Assembly: GCA_900543415.1 (NCBI GenBank)
Contig: UQRE01000003.1
Location: 46,598-110,597, forward strand
Direction: 5' to 3'
Source: an uncultured Dorea sp.
GTDB taxonomy: Bacteria; Bacillota; Clostridia; Lachnospirales; Lachnospiraceae
DNA: 64,000 nt
Both the position numbers and the translations under genes were made by a program. Under the pieces are notes generated by a model. That model was given only the letters and a program-made list of their open reading frames with translations. It was not told the origin of the DNA and ran no database searches. Of this stretch, positions 17,112-24,691 are shown one piece after another; the first letter of the stretch is position 1, and each line of letters opens with the position of its first letter.

Positions 17112-18167
17112 CTAATCCCTTCTTGTCTCCATGAGCGCTTTTACTCCTTCGCACATAGCCCCATATTCTATACTCTCCCTATCATAGTCCTTTAACTCTT
17201 GAATAAAATAACCTAAAATATTGTGAGCATTATTTGTCATAATTCGTTCAAAATCATATGCCGGTGCTGTCTCATCTGAAATTTCAATTATATTTCCGTA
17301 GACATCCATACCGGACAGGTCAAATCGGACTTCCGGATCTCGAAATCCTGTCAGGATTATTTTATACATATTTTGCTGTCCATTTTCCCGAATTACCCGA
17401 TCGATTTTCTCTCTTAATGCGAATCCCGTCATATCCGGTGTCACTTCCACCTCAACGTGGCAATATTCTCTTTTGGCGTTTGGAACAAATCTTGTTTTAC
17501 AACCACGCTCCGTAATCTCACCGATAATATAACCATGCTGTCCCACATCATTTTTATCAATCGGTTCTAATGCTCCGCAATATGCAATTTTATCTTTCAC
17601 CAAAGACTGTGGTTTATGGATATGTCCAAGGGCAATATAATCATATCCACACTTTAGTAGTTTCTCTTTTTGGAATGGTACATGCGATTCATCACCTCCA
17701 TGCAAAAGCAAAACTTCATATTTTTGTTTATGTTCGGCATTTTTTTCTTGACATGTACACTCTTTAATTTCTCTTTTATGATAACTGAATCCTGATACTG
17801 CTGTTTCAAACTCCGGAAACTCTATAGTTTCCAGAGTTTCTTCCAATAACACATGTACATTTGAAGGCCACGAATATGTACGATAATAAGAATCAGCTTT
17901 TATGTAATCATGATTTCCTGCTGTCAGCACCACTTGTGTATGTGACAGCTTGCCTAACAAATAGCCAACTTCTTTTAGCTCTCTTAAAAGTGGCTGGCGA
18001 TGAAATAAATCTCCCACAATCAAAAGCAGATCCATTTCCTCTTTCTCGCATATCTCTATCACTTGTTGGAAGCTATTCCATATTTCCCTTTCCCGCTTTT
18101 GTGTGTAAGCGGTTCCGGCGTCCGGCTTTGCCCCTAAATGAATGTCCGCGGTGTGTAGAAACTTCAT
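17112..18167 (-). CDS. Mre11/SbcD-like metallophosphoesterase (YhaO-type)
   Basis: A calcineurin-like phosphoesterase expected to act as a DNA nuclease with the following ATPase. All metal-binding motifs are present: MKFLHTADIHLG, LIVGDLFHR, VLTAGNHDY, LLLHGG and ALGHIHKP. At 351 residues it is close to YhaO/SbcD length, with a C-terminal capping region. The start is fixed by the family's N-terminal motif, which places the first 95 bases inside the 3' end of the histidine kinase gene. Confidence 0.88.
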   Translation of the reverse strand: MKFLHTADIHLGAKPDAGTAYTQKREREIWNSFQQVIEICEKEEMDLLLIVGDLFHRQPLLRELKEVGYLLGKLSHTQVVLTAGNHDYIKADSYYRTYSWPSNVHVLLEETLETIEFPEFETAVSGFSYHKREIKECTCQEKNAEHKQKYEVLLLHGGDESHVPFQKEKLLKCGYDYIALGHIHKPQSLVKDKIAYCGALEPIDKNDVGQHGYIIGEITERGCKTRFVPNAKREYCHVEVEVTPDMTGFALREKIDRVIRENGQQNMYKIILTGFRDPEVRFDLSGMDVYGNIIEISDETAPAYDFERIMTNNAHNILGYFIQELKDYDRESIEYGAMCEGVKALMETRRD

Positions 18168-19311
18168 TCGGTTCTTCCTCCTCTTCCTGCTTCTTAGACG
18201 GCAGCGTCACAATAAACTGCGTGCGAAGGTCATTACTCTTTGCCATCACACTTCCACCATGCAGCTCTACAATTTCTTTCGCGATAGCAAGTCCAAGGCC
18301 TGCTCCTCCGGTTCCGCTGCTCCTTGAACCATCCACACGATAGAATTTCTCAAAAATTGTCTGCAGCATTGTTCCCGGAATTTTATCTCCTTCATTGCTG
18401 AAGATAATCTCTATATTTCCATTCTTCGCTTTTGCCTCTATCTCAATCTTCGTTCCCTCGTAACAATAGGCAATTGCATTTCGTAAAATATTGTCAAAGA
18501 CACGAGCCAGTTTATCCGGATCTCCGGTCACTTCCAGATTCTCCTCCACATCCACTTCGCAACTTAAATGTTTCTCTTGAAGCACTGCATACAGCTCATC
18601 CGCCAATTGTTCTAACATCAATGACAAATGGATATCTACCGGCTCCAATTCTATGTCTTGAAGATTATACCGAGTGATATCAAAAAACTCATTTATGAGC
18701 TCCCCAAGCCGTATAGATTTCTCATGTGCGATATGGATATATTTTTCTCTCTCTTCCGCCGCCATCTCCGGATGCGTATCCAGCATCGTCAAATATGCAA
18801 CAATTGAAGTAAGCGGTGTCTTTAAGTCATGAGCAAGAAAAAGCACCAAGTCATCTTTTCGTTTCTCGCCCTCAATAGACTCTAACTCCTGCCTCTTTAA
18901 AATAGCTTTAATTTCATTTAGTCGGATCTCGATAGGTTTTAATTCTGTAATCAAATGAATTGGTTCCGTAGAATCCGATACAATATTTTCGATTCCATCT
19001 CCAACCTGATCCAAGTATTTTGTCATTTTAGATAGCGCCACATAGAAAAATAAAGCAAATAAGAGAAGAAAGCCGACCACCATAAAGAATGTCTTATTAT
19101 CCCCAATAAGACGCCAATACAGATCAATCGCAGTCTTCTCTTCCACTTGAAACGCAGTCAATATGCTTATAAATGCTCTCGCAAACCAGTCGTTGTATAT
19201 GCCATCGATTACATAATTCAGCAAAAAACCGCCCACCAGTACCGTCAACGCTGTTACCAATACTGTCTGAAGCAATATACTGAACTTTAATTTCCGATAG
19301 TTATTCCTCAA
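18073..19311 (-). CDS. VanS-like sensor histidine kinase
   Basis: A membrane kinase with two helices (about 10-33 and 75-95) around a short extracytoplasmic loop, a HAMP-like linker, H161 in the phospho-acceptor motif FLAHDLKTPLTS, an N box (DNILRNAI) and a G box (GTGGAGLGLAIAKE). The apparent start is TTG at 19311, overlapping the regulator stop by 11 bases. After the usual HK ending (FIVTLP) there are about 40 extra Glu/Lys/Arg-rich residues encoded inside the next gene. The signal is unknown; similarity to VanS does not show a role in vancomycin resistance. Confidence 0.9.
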   Translation of the reverse strand: MRNNYRKLKFSILLQTVLVTALTVLVGGFLLNYVIDGIYNDWFARAFISILTAFQVEEKTAIDLYWRLIGDNKTFFMVVGFLLLFALFFYVALSKMTKYLDQVGDGIENIVSDSTEPIHLITELKPIEIRLNEIKAILKRQELESIEGEKRKDDLVLFLAHDLKTPLTSIVAYLTMLDTHPEMAAEEREKYIHIAHEKSIRLGELINEFFDITRYNLQDIELEPVDIHLSLMLEQLADELYAVLQEKHLSCEVDVEENLEVTGDPDKLARVFDNILRNAIAYCYEGTKIEIEAKAKNGNIEIIFSNEGDKIPGTMLQTIFEKFYRVDGSRSSGTGGAGLGLAIAKEIVELHGGSVMAKSNDLRTQFIVTLPSKKQEEEEEPNEVSTHRGHSFRGKAGRRNRLHTKAGKGNME

Positions 19312-19996
19312 CTTTATACCCCACTCCCCAAACGGTTTTAATGAAATCCGATTTTCCGGCAGGTGTATTCATCTTTTCACGTAGATGACGAATATGCACC
19401 ATCACCGTATTGTTGCTGTTCTTGTAATATTTCTCATGCCATACTTTTTCGAAAAGCTCTTCAGAACTTATTACCTTTCCTCTGTTTTCACATAACAGCC
19501 ATAAGATATCAAATTCAATCGGCGTCAATGTCAACGGAACTTCATTATATACACATTCGTGAGAGGTACGATTTAACTGAAGTCCTGCAAAGTCAATAAT
19601 ATCCCCTGCATCTTTTCCACCTTCATTATATTGTGTATATCTTCGTATCTGAGCCTTCACACGAGCCACAAGCTCCAGAGGATTGAAAGGCTTCGGTATA
19701 TAATCATCTGCGCCTAATGTAAGACCTGTGATCTTGTCCATATATTCCGTTTTCGCAGTCAGCATGATCACCGGAAATGTATACTTTTCACGAATCTGTT
19801 TCAAAATCTGAAATCCATCCACATCCGGCAGCATAATATCCAGAATTGCCAGATCAATCTTCATACTCTTAATACAGTCAAGCGCTTCCTGCCCCGTATA
19901 AAACTTATACACATTATATTGATCATTTTGCAGATATAATTCAATAACATCCGCAATCTCTTTCTCATCATCAACCACTAAAATATTCATACTCAT
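19301..19996 (-). CDS. VanR-like OmpR-family response regulator
   Basis: A DNA-binding regulator, the partner of the following kinase. The receiver has the acidic pair D9-D10, phospho-acceptor D53 (LDIMLP), the LTAKTEYMDKITGLTLGADD stretch and KPFNPLE. The C-terminal winged helix contains PIEFDILWLLCENRGKVISS and HIRHLREKMN and ends WGVGYKVEE. It is strikingly close to enterococcal VanR throughout, but no vanHAX-type genes lie here. AGGAGG precedes the ATG. First gene of a four-gene unit with the kinase, SbcD-like and SbcC-like genes. Confidence 0.93.
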   Translation of the reverse strand: MSMNILVVDDEKEIADVIELYLQNDQYNVYKFYTGQEALDCIKSMKIDLAILDIMLPDVDGFQILKQIREKYTFPVIMLTAKTEYMDKITGLTLGADDYIPKPFNPLELVARVKAQIRRYTQYNEGGKDAGDIIDFAGLQLNRTSHECVYNEVPLTLTPIEFDILWLLCENRGKVISSEELFEKVWHEKYYKNSNNTVMVHIRHLREKMNTPAGKSDFIKTVWGVGYKVEE

Positions 19997-20029
19997 AGAA
20001 CCCCTCCTATCATGATTCTATAATAAAAA

Positions 20030-20208
20030 AGTAACTATTCAGCTTTACAACCATCCCCCCAAGCTGCCAGGGCAGCCTCTTCGCCGCTTACGCAGCTATA
20101 GTTCTCGTTGAATGGCTAAACGCCATATGCCGCCACATCAGTTCAATCTATCGCAAATAAATTTGCACATCTCATACTGATGTGACAGCGCATAGCTGAA
20201 TAGTTACT
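20030..20208. repeat. 179-bp element with 15-bp perfect terminal inverted repeats
   Basis: The arms AGTAACTATTCAGCT (20030-20044) and AGCTGAATAGTTACT (20194-20208) are exact inverted copies. Inside is a second inverted pair, CACATCAGT and ACTGATGTG, and no ORF. The right arm overlaps the asnS TAG stop; the left arm is followed on the minus strand by six T residues, so it could also end asnS transcription. A 13-bp piece of the arm (TAACTATTCAGCT) recurs at 58457-58469 over the tadA stop. It looks like a MITE- or REP-type repeat. Confidence 0.6.
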
Positions 20209-21598
20209 ATAAGTCGCAGTTATTTACAGTACGTGGGAATGGAATTACGTCACGGATATTGCCCATTCCTGTAAGATACATTACACATCTTTCAAATCCA
20301 AGACCAAATCCTGCATGTCTTGTTGATCCGTATTTTCTAAGATCAAGGTAGAAGTCATAGTCTTCTTCTTTTAATCCCATCTCTTTCATACGTCCCAAAA
20401 GCTTTTCGTAATCATCTTCTCTCTGGCTTCCTCCGATGATCTCTCCGATTCCCGGAACGAGACAATCTACTGCTGCCACTGTCTTGCCGTCTTCATTTAA
20501 TTTCATATAAAATGCCTTGATATCCTTCGGATAGTCGGTAACAAATACCGGACGCTTATACACTTCCTCTGTCAGATACCGTTCATGCTCTGTCTGAAGG
20601 TCTGCCCCCCAAGACACTTTGTATTCAAATTTATCGTTGTTTTTCTCTAAGATCTCAATCGCTTCTGTATAAGTCACTCTTGCAAATTCAGAAGACACTA
20701 CATTGTTCAATCTTTCTAACAATCCTTTATCTACAAAAGAATTAAAGAAATTCATCTCTTCCGGCGCATTCTCAAGAACATAGTTAATGACATATTTGAG
20801 CATGGACTCTGCCAATACCATATTGTCATCCAGATCAGCAAATGCAATCTCCGGCTCAATCATCCAGAACTCTGCCGCATGTCTTGTTGTGTTAGAATTT
20901 TCGGCACGGAATGTCGGTCCGAATGTATAGATGTTGCGGAATGCCTGCGCATAAGTCTCACCATTTAACTGCCCGCTTACCGTAAGGCTTGTCTCTTTAT
21001 TAAAGAAATCCTGAGAGTAATCTACTTTACCGTCTTCTGTCTTCGGAACATTTTCCATATCCAGAGTTGTTACACGGAACATCTCTCCTGCGCCTTCACA
21101 GTCACTTCCTGTGATCAATGGTGTATGCACATACACAAATCCTCTCTCCTGGAAAAACTTATGAATCGCGTAAGCCGCCAGTGAACGCACGCGGAACACT
21201 GCCTGAAATGTATTGGTTCTCGGTCTTAAATGAGAAATTGTTCTTAAGTATTCGAAACTATGACGTTTCTTCTGCAATGGATAGTCCGGTGCGGATGCGC
21301 CTTCTACTTCCACAATATCTGCCTGAATCTCAAATGGCTGCTTTGCCTGTGGTGTTGCAACCAATGTTCCTGTTACGATGATCGCCGCTCCAACATTTAA
21401 CTTGGACACCTCTGCAAAATTATCCATTGTATCATGGTACACAACCTGTAATGGTTCAAAAAATGAACCGTCATTTACTACAATAAATCCGAATGCCTTG
21501 GAGTCACGAATACTGCGTACCCATCCTCCAACTGTAATCTTCTTATCCAGATATTCTTCCTTATGTTTGTATAGTTCTCTAATGGTTATTAAATCCAT
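20207..21598 (-). CDS. asnS: Asparaginyl-tRNA synthetase
   Basis: It charges tRNA-Asn directly with asparagine. An N-terminal OB-fold (KITVGGWVRSIRDSKAFGFI) is joined to a class II catalytic core with FVYVHTPLITGSDCEGAGEMF, PTFRAENSNTTRHAAEFWM (motif 2) and GFGLGFERCVMYLTG (motif 3). I start it at 21598 (463 residues, the usual AsnRS length) because AAGGAG lies nine bases upstream; the frame continues open to 21625. The TAG stop is part of the terminal repeat of the adjacent element. Confidence 0.96.
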   Translation of the reverse strand: MDLITIRELYKHKEEYLDKKITVGGWVRSIRDSKAFGFIVVNDGSFFEPLQVVYHDTMDNFAEVSKLNVGAAIIVTGTLVATPQAKQPFEIQADIVEVEGASAPDYPLQKKRHSFEYLRTISHLRPRTNTFQAVFRVRSLAAYAIHKFFQERGFVYVHTPLITGSDCEGAGEMFRVTTLDMENVPKTEDGKVDYSQDFFNKETSLTVSGQLNGETYAQAFRNIYTFGPTFRAENSNTTRHAAEFWMIEPEIAFADLDDNMVLAESMLKYVINYVLENAPEEMNFFNSFVDKGLLERLNNVVSSEFARVTYTEAIEILEKNNDKFEYKVSWGADLQTEHERYLTEEVYKRPVFVTDYPKDIKAFYMKLNEDGKTVAAVDCLVPGIGEIIGGSQREDDYEKLLGRMKEMGLKEEDYDFYLDLRKYGSTRHAGFGLGFERCVMYLTGMGNIRDVIPFPRTVNNCDL

Positions 21599-21677
21599 AT
21601 CTGCCTGCTCCTTTTCTATCATCACACTTTGTGGTTAGTATAACACATCTCTGCAAAATTTAAAAGTATAACAAACA

Positions 21678-21717
21678 GCAGGACACCTCTCTTTAAAGAA
21701 ATAGAGAAATGCCCTGC
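21678..21717 (-). terminator. Probable terminator of the glycoside operon (after pgm)
   Basis: An interrupted stem pairs GCAGG/CCTGC and then TCTCT/AGAGA, followed on the minus strand by TGTTTGTTATACTTTT. It lies about 60 bases after the phosphoglucomutase stop. The T-run is imperfect. Confidence 0.5.
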
Positions 21718-21778
21718 CATCCTAATTTTCTAATTCCAAATTTCCTGCCGCAATTTCGCTTCTACATTGCTAAACCAC

Positions 21779-23461
21779 TTAAGCTAATATCACTTTCATT
21801 GCCTCTGCCAATTTCTCTTTCTGGGCTTTCGCCTCTTCCAGATCCTTGCCAAGAGTTGTGTAGTAGATCTTAATCTTCGGTTCTGTTCCGGAAGGACGAA
21901 CGATAACCGTTGCCCCATCTTCTAATTTGTAGATCAATACATTTGCAGATGGAAGTCCTGTCTCTTCTGGTTTCGTATAATCAATTGCCTGCGCCACTTG
22001 CACACCGGCAACCTCCGTCAATGGATTTTCACGAAGGTTCTGCATGATACCTGCCATCTTATCCATTCCGCTAAGTCCCGGAAATTCAAAGCTGTCAATC
22101 TTGTTAAAATAACGTCCGTATTCTGTATAGATCTCTTCCATTCTCTGCTTCAGGGAGCTTCCGATACTTCTGTAGTAAGCTGCCATCTCACAGATAAGCA
22201 TAGAACCGATGACAGCGTCTTTATCACGGACATACGGACCTGCCAGATATCCGTAGCTCTCCTCAAAACCGAAGATAAAGCGATCTACTTCCCCGGCTTC
22301 CTCCAACTGTGCAATCTGATCTCCGATCCACTTAAAACCGGTAAGCACATTGCGAAGTTCCACTCCATAGTGAGCAGCCACTGCATCCGCAAGAGGTGTA
22401 GATACAATAGATTTTACTGCTACCGGATTCTCAGGCATGGTTCCTTTTTCGATGCGTCCTGCGCAAATATAATCAAGAAGCAATACACCTACTTCATTAC
22501 CGCTCACCAGCTCATAAGACCCATCCGGACACTTCATTGCAATACCGACACGGTCTGCATCCGGATCTGTGGCAAGCATAAGATCTGCGCCCACTTCTTT
22601 TGCAAGGTTCAAACCGCTTTCCAAAGCCTCAAAGATCTCCGGATTCGGGTAACTGCATGTTGTAAAATATCCATTTGGATACTCCTGTTCAGGAACAATC
22701 GTAATGTCTGTAATTCCAATATCCTTTAACACCTGTGTTACCGGCACAAGACCTGAACCATTTAACGGACTGTATACTAATTTTAATCCGGCAGTCTTGC
22801 AAAGTCCCGGACGAACCTGACGAGATTCAATTGCCTCATAAAGAGCCTTCTTACAATCGTCTCCCACAAAGCGGATCAAACCTCTTTCTACGCCTTCCGC
22901 GAAAGAAATATAGTTCGCTCCTGTCAAGACATCTGTCTTCTGGATTTCTTCATATACGATCGCCGCCGCATCGTCTGTCATCTGACAGCCATCCGGTCCA
23001 TACGCCTTATAGCCATTATATTTCGCCGGATTATGAGATGCTGTTACCATGACACCGGCATTGCATTTATAATAACGTGTTGCAAAAGAAAGTGCAGGCA
23101 CCGGCATGAGCGCGTCATAAATTCTTACATTGATTCCATTTGCCGCAAGGACGCCTGCTGCTGTTTTCGCAAATACATCACTCTTCAAACGACTGTCGTA
23201 ACTGATCGCTACGGTCTGGCTTCCTCCCTGTGTCTTTACCCAGTTTGCAAGTCCTTGTGTTGCCTGACGTACTACATAGATATTCATACGGTTCGTTCCT
23301 GCCCCTAATACACCTCGAAGTCCGGCTGTTCCGAACTTAAGGGCAACTGCGAAACGCTCTTTGATCTCTGTCTCATTCCCCTCGATTGCTCTCAACTCCG
23401 GATTTAAATCCGCATCTTCCAGATCTGCTGCCATCCAGCGTTTATATTCTTCCAGATACAT
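21779..23461 (-). CDS. Alpha-phosphoglucomutase / phosphomannomutase
   Basis: It interconverts glucose 1-phosphate and glucose 6-phosphate. The phosphoserine loop is GVMVTASHNPAKYNGYKAYG, the metal-binding loop DPDADRVGIA, the sugar-binding motif GFEESYGYL and the phosphate-binding RPSGTEPKIKIY. At about 560 residues it is the PgcA-type enzyme. The start is placed at 23461 because AGGAG lies eight bases before this ATG; upstream GTG/ATG codons are too close to it. It lies 49 bases after the glycerate kinase in the same direction, so it can convert the alpha-glucose 1-phosphate released by the GH13_18 enzyme of the same unit. Confidence 0.93.
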   Translation of the reverse strand: MYLEEYKRWMAADLEDADLNPELRAIEGNETEIKERFAVALKFGTAGLRGVLGAGTNRMNIYVVRQATQGLANWVKTQGGSQTVAISYDSRLKSDVFAKTAAGVLAANGINVRIYDALMPVPALSFATRYYKCNAGVMVTASHNPAKYNGYKAYGPDGCQMTDDAAAIVYEEIQKTDVLTGANYISFAEGVERGLIRFVGDDCKKALYEAIESRQVRPGLCKTAGLKLVYSPLNGSGLVPVTQVLKDIGITDITIVPEQEYPNGYFTTCSYPNPEIFEALESGLNLAKEVGADLMLATDPDADRVGIAMKCPDGSYELVSGNEVGVLLLDYICAGRIEKGTMPENPVAVKSIVSTPLADAVAAHYGVELRNVLTGFKWIGDQIAQLEEAGEVDRFIFGFEESYGYLAGPYVRDKDAVIGSMLICEMAAYYRSIGSSLKQRMEEIYTEYGRYFNKIDSFEFPGLSGMDKMAGIMQNLRENPLTEVAGVQVAQAIDYTKPEETGLPSANVLIYKLEDGATVIVRPSGTEPKIKIYYTTLGKDLEEAKAQKEKLAEAMKVILA

Positions 23462-23510
23462 TCTCATCACTCCTGTCTTTCATTAAAAATCTAAATTAAA
23501 TATACCATGT

Positions 23511-24653
23511 TTAGGAGTGAATGGCAACAATCAGTCTGAATACCTGTTCTACCGTTTCTATCAGATTCCTCTTGGCATTATCTCGATCCATTGCCTCTTC
23601 TAATGTGGTAATTCCTCTCAAGATCGGAAAGAACGCATGAATTCCCTCTTCGTTACATTTTCCGGCATCCTCCGTCACACTTCCGGCAAAGGCAAGCACC
23701 GGAATGTTATATTTTCCAGCCAGTTTTGCCACTCCTACCGGTGCTTTTCCCATCGCAGTCTGACCGTCAAGACGACCTTCTCCGGTAATGACAATATCTG
23801 CGTCTTGAATATACTGTTCTAATTTCGTTTCTTTTAAAACAATTTTAATTCCCGGCTCTAATACCGCATTGGTAAATGTAAGAAATGCAAAGCCAAGACC
23901 TCCTGCTGCCCCTGTTCCCGGATACTTAGGATCTGCTTTCTCATAATGCTTTTCTGCAAGCTTCGCATAGTCAGATAACCATTGATCCATCTTCCGGATC
24001 ATTTCCGGTGTTGCTCCCTTTTGCGGTCCATACACAGCGCTTGCACCCTGTTGTCCGCATAAAGGATTTGTCACATCGCAGGCAACTTTAAACTCACACT
24101 GTGCAAGCTCCGATATTACATTTCCGCTCTTAATTTCCGCAAGAGCTTCCAACCCTTTTGCTCCATAAGGAACCGCATTTCCTTTGCTGTCCAAAAAATC
24201 ATATCCAAGCGCCTGCAGCATTCCGATTCCGCCGTCATTCGTTGCACTTCCGCCAATGCCGACCACAAACTTCCGACACCCCTTCTCAATGGCATCCCGG
24301 ATCATCTCACCGACACCGTAAGTTGTCGTAAACAGTGGATTTTTCTTCTCATCCGGAACCAGTGTGATTCCTGCTGCCGCTGACATTTCTATCACTGCCA
24401 TTTTCTCTTCTTCTATGATCCCATATGCAGCATCCACTTTTTCCCCAAGCGGTCCTGTAACACAAACCTTCCGCAAGCTGCCGTTCATCCCCTGCACAAG
24501 TGCGTCTACTGTTCCTTCTCCTCCGTCTGCCAAAGGTCTGACAACCACTTCCGCCTGCGCATCCGCACGACGGATTCCTTCTGCAATCGCATTGCCTGCC
24601 TCCACAGAACTTAAACTTCCTTTTAATGAATCAATCGCAACTACTGCCTTCAT
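23511..24653 (-). CDS. Glycerate kinase (GarK/GlxK family)
   Basis: It phosphorylates D-glycerate to a phosphoglycerate for glycolysis. Family signatures are the N-terminal AIDSLKGSLSS, RPLADGGEGTVDAL, VVGIGGSATNDGGIGMLQALG and ITGEGRLDGQTAMGKAPVGVA. Its 380 residues are the normal length. The gene sits 38 bases after the ADP-ribosylglycohydrolase-like gene in the glycoside operon. Since glucosylglycerate phosphorolysis releases D-glycerate, its position supports glucosylglycerate as one substrate of the pathway. Family members make 2- or 3-phosphoglycerate; the product here is not decided. Confidence 0.93.
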   Translation of the reverse strand: MKAVVAIDSLKGSLSSVEAGNAIAEGIRRADAQAEVVVRPLADGGEGTVDALVQGMNGSLRKVCVTGPLGEKVDAAYGIIEEEKMAVIEMSAAAGITLVPDEKKNPLFTTTYGVGEMIRDAIEKGCRKFVVGIGGSATNDGGIGMLQALGYDFLDSKGNAVPYGAKGLEALAEIKSGNVISELAQCEFKVACDVTNPLCGQQGASAVYGPQKGATPEMIRKMDQWLSDYAKLAEKHYEKADPKYPGTGAAGGLGFAFLTFTNAVLEPGIKIVLKETKLEQYIQDADIVITGEGRLDGQTAMGKAPVGVAKLAGKYNIPVLAFAGSVTEDAGKCNEEGIHAFFPILRGITTLEEAMDRDNAKRNLIETVEQVFRLIVAIHS

Positions 24654-24691
24654 TCTTCTCTCCCTTCTTGAATCGTATATTCCTCATTGAC

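Noticed and set aside
15554..18167. Phage-defence nuclease pair
   Set aside because: The pair resembles housekeeping YhaO/YhaN and no other defence or mobile genes surround it; a defence role would be speculation.
18073..19996. Vancomycin-resistance regulators (VanR/VanS) together with a VanW protein at 54653-56170
   Set aside because: The regulator is close to VanR, but there is no D-Ala-D-Lac ligase, vanH, vanX or vanY-type gene, and VanW-family proteins are common chromosomal genes in Clostridia.
21998..22729. 243-residue plus-strand ORF inside phosphoglucomutase
   Set aside because: It is the antisense frame of a full-length conserved enzyme.
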